Below, piece by piece: positions 25,494-33,146 of a stretch of 64,000 nt of DNA. Origin of the DNA: Nonomuraea guangzhouensis (GTDB lineage Bacteria; Actinomycetota; Actinomycetes; Streptosporangiales; Streptosporangiaceae). Where the stretch lies: positions 1 through 64,000 of the forward strand of contig NZ_JAHKRM010000018.1 in assembly GCF_019396345.1 (NCBI RefSeq), in the 5' to 3' direction. How positions within the stretch are numbered: position 1 is the stretch's first letter; the number at the start of each line of letters is the position of its first letter. A model generated the notes under the pieces. That model saw only the letters and a list, made by a program, of their open reading frames with translations. It made no database searches and was not told the DNA's origin. Both the position numbers and the translations under genes were made by a program.

Positions 25494-26303
25494 TCAGATG
25501 AATCGGGTGCGTACGGCGCCGAGGTCCTCAGCGACGGCCTCGACGTGATCGCCAGGGTGCACGTCCACCGCCCGCGTCGCCGAACCGGACAGGACCACGT
25601 CGCCCGTCTTGAGGCGCACGTCATGACCGGCCAGGGCGTTGGCCAGCCAGGCCACGGCGTTGACCGGATTGCCGAGGACCGCCCCGGAGGCCCCGCTCTC
25701 CACGATCTGGCCATTGACGCGGAGCACCACCCCCAAAGCGGCGAGATCGAGCCCGCGCAGGGAACGGGGTACGCCACCGAGGACGACCCTGGCGGATGAG
25801 GCGTTGTCGGCGACGGTGTCGGGCAAGGTGATGCGCCAGGCGTCGTACCGGCTGTCGATGATCTCCAGGCACGGCAGGACGAAGTCGGTGCACCGCAGCA
25901 CGTCGGCGACCGTGACCCGGCCTTCAGGCAGGTCATGGCCGAGGACGAACGCCAGCTCCGGCTCTACGCGCGGCTGTAGCAGCTCGCCGGTCCGCACTGG
26001 GACCGTCTCCAGCACGAACATGTCGTCGAGCAGGTGACCGTAGTCGGGTTCGTCGACACCCATCATGCGCTGCATGGCCACGGACGTCAGGCCGATCTTG
26101 TAGCCGCGCACGACCGCGCCGGCGTCCATCCGGCGCCGGATCCCCTCACGCTGCACCGCGTAGGCGTCGTCCACGGTCATCCCGGGATGCGCCTGGGACA
26201 GTTGGCCGATCGGCTTGCCGATCCGCTCCGCACCCATGAGGCGGTCGGCCGCCTCCCGTACCTGCTCCCCGTCGAGCATCCGTCCGGCCGTCGACGCCTT
26301 CAT
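25494..26303 (-). CDS. 2-oxopent-4-enoate hydratase (NbaH/XylJ type), paralogue 3
   Basis: The 269-residue protein is closest to XylJ/DmpE hydratases: YKIGLTSVAMQRMMGVDEPDYGHLLDDM, here cited in parts as YKIGLTSVAMQRMMGV and DEPDYGHLLDD, then LQPRVEPELAFVLGHDLP, EIIDSRYDAWRI and LGNPVNAVAWLANALAGH. It adds water to 2-hydroxypenta-2,4-dienoate to give 4-hydroxy-2-oxovalerate. The ATG at 26303 overlaps the RidA stop by 4 bp; a longer frame upstream only shadows the RidA gene. The aldolase and acylating dehydrogenase that usually follow are absent from the window. Confidence 0.82.
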   Translation of the reverse strand: MKASTAGRMLDGEQVREAADRLMGAERIGKPIGQLSQAHPGMTVDDAYAVQREGIRRRMDAGAVVRGYKIGLTSVAMQRMMGVDEPDYGHLLDDMFVLETVPVRTGELLQPRVEPELAFVLGHDLPEGRVTVADVLRCTDFVLPCLEIIDSRYDAWRITLPDTVADNASSARVVLGGVPRSLRGLDLAALGVVLRVNGQIVESGASGAVLGNPVNAVAWLANALAGHDVRLKTGDVVLSGSATRAVDVHPGDHVEAVAEDLGAVRTRFI

Positions 26304-26794
26304 CGATCGCTCACCTGCACCACCATCTCGATTTCCACCGCGAAATTCCGGGGCAATGCCGCGACGCCCACTGCGGTGCGCGCGTGACGCCCGGCCTCGC
26401 CGTACAGCTCGACGAGCAGGTCGCTGGCGCCGTTCACCACCAGGGGCGTCTGCTCGTAACCCTCGACGCAGTTGACGAAACCGAGGAGCTTGACGACACG
26501 ACACACCCGATCGAGGCCACCCAACTCAGCCTTGACCAACCCGAGCAGGTAGAGCGCGCAGTCCCGCGCGGCGGCATACGCGTCGTCCAGGTCCAGGTCA
26601 CGGCCCACCTTGCCCTGATAGCGGTCGGTGCCCTGACCGGAGAGGAAGAGGAGGTCGCCGGTACGGACGGCGCCGAGGAAGTTGCCCATGCGCTCACGCG
26701 GCGGGGGGAGTTGGAGGCCTAGGTCGTGCAGGCGGGCCTCAATCTGATCGATGGCGGCTATGTCGCTCGCCGTCGAGGTCGTCATACTGTCCAT
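26300..26794 (-). CDS. RidA-family 2-aminomuconate deaminase candidate
   Basis: The 164-residue protein has the RidA/YjgF fold with an N-terminal extension of about 30 residues. The late segment ARTAVGVAALPRNFAVEIEM keeps the Arg followed by the VEIE strand that binds the carboxylate of enamine substrates. Known bacterial 2-aminomuconate deaminases (AmnD/NbaF) belong to this family, and the gene lies in an operon whose other members require exactly this step. Start at 26794, five bases after GGAAGAG. The specific substrate is inferred from context. Confidence 0.8.
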   Translation of the reverse strand: MDSMTTSTASDIAAIDQIEARLHDLGLQLPPPRERMGNFLGAVRTGDLLFLSGQGTDRYQGKVGRDLDLDDAYAAARDCALYLLGLVKAELGGLDRVCRVVKLLGFVNCVEGYEQTPLVVNGASDLLVELYGEAGRHARTAVGVAALPRNFAVEIEMVVQVSDR

Positions 26795-26980
26795 GTCGTC
26801 TCTTCCCGTCTGGGACGCCCACGCATGGGCGATAGGTAATGGCGGCACGCTATGGGCGTCCGCAGGGCGCCACTATCCGTGCTCCGCACGCACTGGCCGA
26901 TCCCCGCGGCGGATGCTCGTTGCGCTTGGCGCCCGCAGCCGCGCTTCCAAGACTGGGACTCGTGAATGGCCGTGCGCATG

Positions 26981-28027
26981 TCAGGCGACACCCAGCAGAG
27001 CACGCGCGTTGGCCGACAGAACACCCTCGCGCCGTGCCGTGTCCAGAGCCGCCCGCTCCACCATCCCGCCTGCGGCTCGCTCCCCGAAGGGGAAGGGATA
27101 GTCGCTGCCGAGCACGATCCGGTCCCATCCCAATCGCTCGGCGACAAGCCGCAGATTGGTTCCGTCGCCCACCATCGAGTCGGCCCAGAGCGACCGGGCC
27201 AGCTCGGCCGGCCGCCGGCTGCCGGTGCCGCGCCGGTCCGGCCATGTCTCCCACCCGCGATCAATGCGGGGCAGCAGTCCGGCCAGGGCGCCCCCGCCGT
27301 GAGCGAGCAAGATCCGCAGTTCTGGCAGGCGCTCCAGGACTCCGCCGAGCAGTAGCGCCGTCGCCGCGTAGGCGGTCTCGGTCGGCATCCCGACCGTGTA
27401 CATCGCGTTGTACCGGCCGAGACGATCGGCCCCGCGTACGTCCCAGGGATGGACGAGGATCGGTACACCCAGGTCGGCGACGGCGTCGAACACGGGTGCC
27501 AGCGAGTCGTCGTCGAGTTCGAGCCCGGCGATGTTGGTCCCGATCTCGACTCCTTGAAGACCCAGCTCGGTGACGGCGCGCTCCAGTTCGCGCAGCGCCA
27601 GGTCAGTGCTCGCGAGCGGCAGGGTGGCCAGGCCGACGAAACGCTCCGGTGCCTCCCGGACCATCTCGGCGATGCCGTCGTTGACGTGCGCGGCCATCTC
27701 GGCGCCTCGCCGAGGGTCGGCCCAGTAGCTGAACATCACCGGGGTCGTGGACAACCACTGCACTGCCACGCCGGCGGAGTCCATCTGTTCGAGCCGCGCG
27801 GCCACGTCCCAGCAGGTCTGCGGCACCGTACGGAAGTGACGGCCCCCGACGAAGATCTCGGCGCTGCAGGCGTCGATCCGACGTCGTGCGGGCCAGCGGT
27901 CGTCCCCAAGGCGCTCGGCCAGGTCGAGCCATCGCCGGGGCAACGTGTGCGTATGGCAGTCGATCTTCCCGGAGCTTCGCCGCTCCACCCGTTCGCCGCT
28001 CACGCCGCCGTCACCCGGCGTCGACAT
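26981..28027 (-). CDS. nbaD: 2-amino-3-carboxymuconate-6-semialdehyde decarboxylase (ACMSD)
   Basis: The 348-residue amidohydrolase-family protein has the ACMSD metal ligands: His25 and His27 in DCHTHTLP, His193 in LVHPW and Asp309 in VLGSDYPFP, with the catalytic His243 in LLAHGGG. The enzyme removes CO2 from the ring-cleavage product of 3-hydroxyanthranilate to yield 2-aminomuconate semialdehyde. It directly follows the dioxygenase gene; the ATG at 28027 overlaps the dioxygenase stop by 17 bp and has GAGGAG upstream. A 186-bp gap separates it from the RidA gene, so a second promoter is possible there. Confidence 0.9.
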   Translation of the reverse strand: MSTPGDGGVSGERVERRSSGKIDCHTHTLPRRWLDLAERLGDDRWPARRRIDACSAEIFVGGRHFRTVPQTCWDVAARLEQMDSAGVAVQWLSTTPVMFSYWADPRRGAEMAAHVNDGIAEMVREAPERFVGLATLPLASTDLALRELERAVTELGLQGVEIGTNIAGLELDDDSLAPVFDAVADLGVPILVHPWDVRGADRLGRYNAMYTVGMPTETAYAATALLLGGVLERLPELRILLAHGGGALAGLLPRIDRGWETWPDRRGTGSRRPAELARSLWADSMVGDGTNLRLVAERLGWDRIVLGSDYPFPFGERAAGGMVERAALDTARREGVLSANARALLGVA

Positions 28028-28565
28028 CAAGGACGAACTCCTCAGGTACCGGCACCACGGCGGCGCAATTACGGCAGGTCCGTCGCTGCTCACTGGCGTT
28101 GAACGCCTCCAGCAGCGGCCCGAGCGAGGAGATCATCTCTGTGGACTCCATCTCGACCCGCTCGACCAGGGAGTCACAGCTGTCGCACCACCACTCGGCC
28201 GTCTCCACATCCCCCGGCCGTCGCCGGATCTCCACGACGAGACCGAGCGTGCCGGCCGGTCGGTGCGGCGAATGCGGAACGCCGCCGGGCACCAGGAACG
28301 CTTCTCCCTCGCGCACAATGTGCCTGCGCAGGCCTATCCCTTGCTCCCGGGTGTCGACCTGGATGGCGCCACGCAGTTGCAGAAAGAACTCGTCGTAGGG
28401 TTCCGTGTGAAAGTCGTTGCGCCGGTTGGGCCCGCGCACTGTTATCGCTTCGAAGTCAGAGTCGGGATAGAGAGAGCGGGCGGCGAGGGCTCCCGCGAAG
28501 GCGCCGCCGTCCGCCCCCATCAGCTCGACCAGGTGGATCGGATCCTGAATCAGCCGTTTGTTCAT
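28011..28565 (-). CDS. nbaC: 3-hydroxyanthranilate 3,4-dioxygenase
   Basis: The 184-residue cupin dioxygenase keeps every key residue of the bacterial enzyme. Iron ligands are His53 (RRNDFH), Glu59 (EPYDEFF) and His98 (VPHSPHRP). Substrate-binding arginines are Arg49 and Arg102. The second, structural iron site is the two pairs Cys127/Cys130 and Cys164/Cys167. It opens the ring of 3-hydroxyanthranilate to 2-amino-3-carboxymuconate semialdehyde. The ATG at 28565 follows GAGGAG by eight bases. Spacing to the ACMS decarboxylase gene implies coupled translation. Confidence 0.95.
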   Translation of the reverse strand: MNKRLIQDPIHLVELMGADGGAFAGALAARSLYPDSDFEAITVRGPNRRNDFHTEPYDEFFLQLRGAIQVDTREQGIGLRRHIVREGEAFLVPGGVPHSPHRPAGTLGLVVEIRRRPGDVETAEWWCDSCDSLVERVEMESTEMISSLGPLLEAFNASEQRRTCRNCAAVVPVPEEFVLDVDAG

Positions 28566-28608
28566 GGGCGATCTCCTCATGTGATGACGCGTGTGCGTTG
28601 CCGGGCGG

Positions 28609-29133
28609 TCACGCGGATCGACGCTCCAGATCCGCACCGAGGCCCACGAACCGCCGGGCGTGGAAGACAAGCGGCTCGTCGGTGGACGCCGCCCGGACTA
28701 TCTCGATCCCACCGATCAGCACGGTGTGGGTGCCGTGCGTGTACGCCTGCGCCACGCGGCACTCGAAGGAGACCAGCGCGTCAGCGAGCACGGGCACGCC
28801 CAAGCGCCCGCGTTCCCAGGTACCCACCGTGAAACGGTCGGCACCGAAGCGCTCCGCGCCGGCGAAGGTCCGCGCCAGCTCCAGATGCTGCTCGGTCAGT
28901 ACGTTGACGGAGAAGACCCCGAGCCGGAGCGCCAGCACCGCCGTTCCCGCGTCACGATGCAGGCACGCGATGAGACTCGGAGGCTCGGCGCAGAGCGAGC
29001 ACACTGCTGTGGCGGTCATGCCTCGTGGCCCCGACGAGTCATCGTCGGAGAACCCGGTGGCGATGACATTGACAGCACCGGCCAGGCGGCTCATGGCCTC
29101 ACGGAACACGTCCGGGGCGACGGTTGCCGACAT
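28609..29133 (-). CDS. Flavin reductase, partner of the HpaB-type monooxygenase
   Basis: The 174-residue protein is a flavin reductase-like FMN-binding domain protein: FREAMSRLAGAVNVIATGF, RGMTATAVCSLCAEPPSLIACL and the typical FSVNVLTEQH. It would use NAD(P)H to supply reduced FAD to the oxygenase encoded next to it, the same layout as HpaB/HpaC. It sits between the oxygenase and the ring-cleavage dioxygenase genes, in the order of the proposed pathway. Confidence 0.88.
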   Translation of the reverse strand: MSATVAPDVFREAMSRLAGAVNVIATGFSDDDSSGPRGMTATAVCSLCAEPPSLIACLHRDAGTAVLALRLGVFSVNVLTEQHLELARTFAGAERFGADRFTVGTWERGRLGVPVLADALVSFECRVAQAYTHGTHTVLIGGIEIVRAASTDEPLVFHARRFVGLGADLERRSA

Positions 29134-29207
29134 GATCTATTCCTCTCGTCACCTGGTGAGCCCTGACCCCTGGCCAAAGGTGATCAGGGACGCGCCGGAG
29201 GCGTAAT

Positions 29208-30665
29208 TCAGCCGCGGACCACCGCGGCGGGGTAGGTGTAGGAGCCCATGAGCTCGTCGACGACGCGGTGGAACTCATCCCACGGCGCCTCGCGGTAGTT
29301 GTGCCCGCGGACGATGAACCTGGCGCCCGGGTAGAACTTCTCGTACTGAAGATGCCGGCCGGCGAATTCCGACCCGACCATGTCCCAGGCGAGCTTGAGG
29401 AGTTTCATCCGGTTCACGGCGTCCAGTTGGGGGGTGTGCCAGAACTCGCGGAAGACCTCCGACAGTTCGGGATCTTCCAGGACCGAGGCGTCGGCCGGCA
29501 TCTGAAGCACCCCTCCTCCGCAGAGCTCCCGCAGCGTGTCGATCAGCGGGGAGTACTCCTCGACGCACCAGTTCAGCGCGGCGTACATGGATCTGCGGTT
29601 GAAGGCGACATACTCCCCCCAGGATTCGGCAGCCCACATCTGCCCGTCGATCAGCCCGCTCAGCAACGCTTCCTGGGAGGCCATGCGGCCGAGCGTCTCG
29701 CGTACGGCAGGGACCTGGGCCGCCCCGGTGGACTCCGTGACCCGGCTCGCAAGTCCGATGATCAACTGCAGCTTGGCGAGGAAGCGGACATTCGAGTGGT
29801 GGTTGCCGTACACATGTGCCGGTGTGCGGAAGTAGAGCTCGCGAGAGAGCGCCACATCGTTGTGCACGAACACCTGCTCCCAGGGCACCTTCACGTGGTC
29901 GAACATCACCATCGCGTCGGTCTCGTCGAACCGCCACGTGAGAGGACTGTCGAATTCCGAGGTCGCCGTTGGTTCGAGCGGTTTGCGCGACCACAGCGAC
30001 ACTCCCGGCGCGTTACACCGGACGACGAGCGTGATCGACTCCGCTTTGTTCTCGGGGGCCAGCGGGAGGATGTTGCCGATGAAGATGTCGTTGGCGAGAA
30101 TCGCACCCGTCGCCAGCATCTTCATCCCGTGCACGACGACTCCATCGTCGTCCTCACTGATCACGCGCAGGGTGGGGATGGGGCGGTTCTCGCGCTCGTA
30201 GTAGGCGGGGTCGCGGGCGGCCTGCGGCGCGACAATGGCGTGCGCGGCGTAGACGTCGTTGTCGCGCATGTAGCGCCAGTACGCCGTGACGTTGTCGGCG
30301 CGGTCGCCGAACACCTCGGGACAGATGGACATCCCGGTGACGAAGCTGGCGATGTAGTCGGGTGCGCGGCCGAGCAGGCCATGGCTCATGTCCGCGATCT
30401 TCTTGTGTGCCGCGGACCGCTGCGCGAGCTGCTCGCTCGTCCGCGCTCTCATGAAGTAGGCACTGGCGCGAACCCCGTCGTCGTCGACGTAGGTCATGAC
30501 GTCGCGGTGGGCGGGATCGGCTTTGAGGTCGTAGAGGTCGGCGATCGTCTGCGCGGCGCGGCGGAAGGCCGGATGGGTGGTCACGTCGTCGATGCGTTCC
30601 TTGCCGACGAATACCACGCGGCCGTCGCGGAGACTGTCGAGATGCTCTTTGCCGGTCTTCAACAT
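29208..30665 (-). CDS. HpaB-type FADH2-dependent monooxygenase, probable anthranilate 3-monooxygenase
   Basis: The 485-residue protein belongs to the 4-hydroxyphenylacetate 3-hydroxylase family: KTGKEHLDSLRDGRVVFVG opening, DFMT-like region VMTYVDDDGVRASAYFM, and the middle domain GMKMLATGAILANDIFIGN. I start at the ATG at 30665, where the family motif begins, rather than at the GTG at 30698. Its neighbours are a flavin reductase and 3-hydroxyanthranilate dioxygenase, so the product should be 3-hydroxyanthranilate; ortho-hydroxylation of anthranilate is the simplest reaction. An analogous two-component anthranilate 3-monooxygenase is known in Geobacillus. Another substituted aniline or salicylate cannot be excluded. 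Confidence 0.8.
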   Translation of the reverse strand: MLKTGKEHLDSLRDGRVVFVGKERIDDVTTHPAFRRAAQTIADLYDLKADPAHRDVMTYVDDDGVRASAYFMRARTSEQLAQRSAAHKKIADMSHGLLGRAPDYIASFVTGMSICPEVFGDRADNVTAYWRYMRDNDVYAAHAIVAPQAARDPAYYERENRPIPTLRVISEDDDGVVVHGMKMLATGAILANDIFIGNILPLAPENKAESITLVVRCNAPGVSLWSRKPLEPTATSEFDSPLTWRFDETDAMVMFDHVKVPWEQVFVHNDVALSRELYFRTPAHVYGNHHSNVRFLAKLQLIIGLASRVTESTGAAQVPAVRETLGRMASQEALLSGLIDGQMWAAESWGEYVAFNRRSMYAALNWCVEEYSPLIDTLRELCGGGVLQMPADASVLEDPELSEVFREFWHTPQLDAVNRMKLLKLAWDMVGSEFAGRHLQYEKFYPGARFIVRGHNYREAPWDEFHRVVDELMGSYTYPAAVVRG

Positions 30666-30717
30666 GGGTGCAGTGTCCAGCGCCGGATCACCGCCCACTA
30701 GCCTTCACACGCAGCCG

Positions 30718-30749
30718 TTGTCCGATATCCGCAGAGGCATTGTCCCAGG
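30718..30749 (+). promoter_or_regulatory. AraC-type operator, copy 2
   Basis: Half-sites TTGTCC at 30718 and TTGTCC at 30740 are 22 bp apart, matching the element before the AraC gene at 26 of 32 positions. It lies 52 bp upstream of the monooxygenase start on one strand and 61 bp upstream of the amidohydrolase start on the other, so one site could activate both divergent operons. Confidence 0.62.
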
Positions 30750-30810
30750 CCAGAGGCCCATGGAACGTTGGACCGCATCCAGTTGTGAGTGTCCTCCGGG
30801 AGGCGGCATC

Positions 30811-31824
30811 GTGATCGGCGACATCTTCGTTTTCGACGGAGTCATTCATGTCTATGACATGTCTGACGACAATCTCCTGCACGAACGGCCCGATACGGCA
30901 CCGCTCGTACAGGGCTGGAGCGCGGCCATGGAACCGCTGCGTTACCCGGTCCCCAGCCGGCTTGGCCAGGGTGCCGACTGGCCTCTCCGCGTCGGCACCG
31001 AGGACATGTACGACGTCGTATTCCGCGAGTCGCCCGTGGACATGGCCATGGCCCACGCGGTCCCTGTCTGGGACTGGATGCCCAACAGTCTCGCCCCGCT
31101 CCAGGCGCAGTACGACTTCGTCTCCGCATACCCCGATCGCGCGATTCTGTGCGGCGCGGTCGACCCGCTGTACCACGGCGTCGACGGCGCCCTCAAGCAG
31201 ATGGAGTACCAGGTCAGGGAGCTGGGTGCTCGCTCGTTCAAGTTCTACAACGGCCACGTCGACAGGTCGTGGCGGTGCGACGACCGCGATCTCGCATACC
31301 CGCTGTACCGGAAGGCACACGAGCTCGGCATCGACATGCTGCAGTTCCACAAGGGTCTGCCGTTCGGCGAATGGGACGTCGAACTTCTCCGCCCGATCGA
31401 CCTCCAGGCGCCGGCACGCGAGTTCCGCGACATGAACTTCCTCATCCACCATCTCGCGCTCCCGTACTTCGACGAGGCCGTGTCGATCGCGTCGCGTTTC
31501 CCGAACGTCTATCTGGCGCTGTCGGGCGTCCTCAACTACCTACGCGTGGCCCCGCGAGAGGTGCAGAAGCAGATAGGCAAGCTGCTGCAGTATGTCGGGC
31601 CGCACAAGCTCATCTGGGGGTCTGAGGCCGCCATGACCGGACCGCCCGCCCCCTTCCTGAAGAATTTCATGGAATTGCAGATCCCCGACGATCTGCGCGA
31701 CGGCTACGGCTACCCGCAGATCACCCATGAGGACAAGCGCATGATCCTTGGGGGCAACATGGCCCGGCTGCTCGGCATCGACGTCCCCGCCAAGCAGCGG
31801 CAGCTGGCCGCGACGGGGACGTGA
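30811..31824 (+). CDS. Amidohydrolase family 2 (ACMSD-like fold) protein
   Basis: The 337-residue protein begins with GTG at 30811, eight bases after GGAGG. It carries family motifs such as VFDGVIHVYD near the start (His26-like position where metal-binding HxH would lie; only one His is present), FKFYNGHVDRSW, LIHHLALPYF and WGSEAAM. The N-terminal HxH pair is thus reduced, which suggests a non-metal or single-His variant. It opens the plus-strand operon facing the monooxygenase gene. The substrate is unknown; decarboxylation or amide/lactone hydrolysis feeding the anthranilate pathway are options. Confidence 0.72.
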   Translation: MIGDIFVFDGVIHVYDMSDDNLLHERPDTAPLVQGWSAAMEPLRYPVPSRLGQGADWPLRVGTEDMYDVVFRESPVDMAMAHAVPVWDWMPNSLAPLQAQYDFVSAYPDRAILCGAVDPLYHGVDGALKQMEYQVRELGARSFKFYNGHVDRSWRCDDRDLAYPLYRKAHELGIDMLQFHKGLPFGEWDVELLRPIDLQAPAREFRDMNFLIHHLALPYFDEAVSIASRFPNVYLALSGVLNYLRVAPREVQKQIGKLLQYVGPHKLIWGSEAAMTGPPAPFLKNFMELQIPDDLRDGYGYPQITHEDKRMILGGNMARLLGIDVPAKQRQLAATGT

Positions 31825-32150
31825 GCTCGATGGATCAGGGCGCGCTCGACGATCGGGTCCGGCAGGTGTCGAAGTACCTCCGCATGCACGCGGGCGGGAT
31901 CGAGCTGTCCCGGGTGTCCGACGAGGGCGAGGTGCACGTGCAGTTCACCGGCATGTGCACCGGCTGCCCCTACCGGCCGGTGACGATGGCGGCGACGGTG
32001 CGTCCGGCTCTGCTTCAGATCGAAGGGATCACCTCCGTGCACGCGCAGGGTAGCCGGATCTCCGAAGAGGCCGAACGACGGCTGGCCGACGACATGGCCG
32101 GACACCGGACGGGAATCCCCGCCTGGCCGGCATCCGCAGCCGAGGCGTGA
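31821..32150 (+). CDS. NifU C-terminal-domain-like protein with CxxC
   Basis: The 109-residue protein has a NifU-like fold pattern with MCTGCPYRPVTM, matching the CxGCP motif of NifU C-terminal domains that carry a transient Fe-S cluster or metal. It overlaps both neighbours by 4 bp (GTGA at each junction). The extra arginine-rich tail after residue 80 is not part of the usual domain. Its position next to a CobW-type GTPase suggests metal or cluster delivery to an enzyme of this operon. Confidence 0.75.
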   Translation: MSSMDQGALDDRVRQVSKYLRMHAGGIELSRVSDEGEVHVQFTGMCTGCPYRPVTMAATVRPALLQIEGITSVHAQGSRISEEAERRLADDMAGHRTGIPAWPASAAEA

Positions 32151-33082
32151 CGATGAGGCGGCGCCTGCCGGTCACCGTGGTCACCGGATTCCTCGGCAGT
32201 GGGAAGACCACCCTGATCAACCACATCCTCACCGAAGGACACGGGCTCCGCCTCGCCGTCGTGGTCAACGAGTTCGGCGAACTCGGCATCGACGGCTCAC
32301 TCATCGACAGACGGGCCGGACCGGTCACGGAACTGGCCAACGGGTGTCTGTGCTGCGTCAATCAGGGGAATCTCGCGATGACGCTCGCGCAGATCGCTCG
32401 CGACGGGGCCGCCCTCGACGGCATCATCGTGGAGACCAGCGGTCTCGCAGATCCCCTCGGCGTCGTGGACGTCCTGGTACACGGTCACTTCGCGTGCGAC
32501 CTCGTATTGGACTGCGTGATAACGCTTGTCGACTCCGCGAACTTCGACGCGGGCCTGGCCAACGCGACCGTGGCCTACCAGCAGCTCACGGGCGCCGACC
32601 TGCTGGTGCTGAACAAGGCGGACCTCGTCGACGCGGCGACCCTGACATTGCTGCGAGAGCGCCTGCGCACCCTCAATCGCCACGCCGCCTCGGTGACGGC
32701 CAGCCATGCCGGCCTTCCGGTCGGCATGCTCCTCGGCACCGGGCGGCACGACGTCCTCCGGCCTCGTCGTGACGTCGAGCACCACACCGGCGAGGTGAGC
32801 GTAGCCTCGCTCACTCTCCACCGGCCCGTGGACCACCAGCGATTCCTCACCTGGGTAGAGACGCTGGCCGGGCGCGCCTTGCGCGTCAAGGCGCTGGTCC
32901 GCTTCGACGGGGATCCGCGAGCTTTCGTGTTCAACGGCGTCGGAGCCCGGCAGGACCTCACCCAGGCCCCTCCGGCCGCGCGACTGCGCCTCGGCGATGC
33001 CGGTGCGCTGATCGTCGTGCTCGGCGGCGATCTCGATTCGGCGGACATCGAGGACGGGCTGCGGCGTTCCGGAGCGATCTAG
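32147..33082 (+). CDS. CobW/G3E family GTPase, candidate metallochaperone
   Basis: The 311-residue product has the P-loop TGFLGSGKTTLI near residue 15, the metal-binding CLCC motif in NGCLCCVNQGN, switch ETSGLADP and guanine-specificity NKAD. The C-terminal CobW domain (RALRVKALVRFDGDPRAFVFNGV) is present. G3E GTPases deliver metals to client enzymes. It overlaps the NifU-like gene by 4 bp and precedes two metal-dependent amidohydrolases, which are plausible clients; the iron dioxygenase and ACMS decarboxylase across the divergent promoter are others. Confidence 0.85.
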   Translation: MTMRRRLPVTVVTGFLGSGKTTLINHILTEGHGLRLAVVVNEFGELGIDGSLIDRRAGPVTELANGCLCCVNQGNLAMTLAQIARDGAALDGIIVETSGLADPLGVVDVLVHGHFACDLVLDCVITLVDSANFDAGLANATVAYQQLTGADLLVLNKADLVDAATLTLLRERLRTLNRHAASVTASHAGLPVGMLLGTGRHDVLRPRRDVEHHTGEVSVASLTLHRPVDHQRFLTWVETLAGRALRVKALVRFDGDPRAFVFNGVGARQDLTQAPPAARLRLGDAGALIVVLGGDLDSADIEDGLRRSGAI

Positions 33083-33146
33083 CCGAGGTGCGGTCCACCC
33101 GCCTCGCCCCCCTCATCACAACCGACCCATCGCAAGGAGGACACCT

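Noticed and set aside
29268..30701. Plus-strand open frame of 477 codons
   Set aside because: Shadow of the HpaB-type monooxygenase gene on the other strand; no domain pattern.
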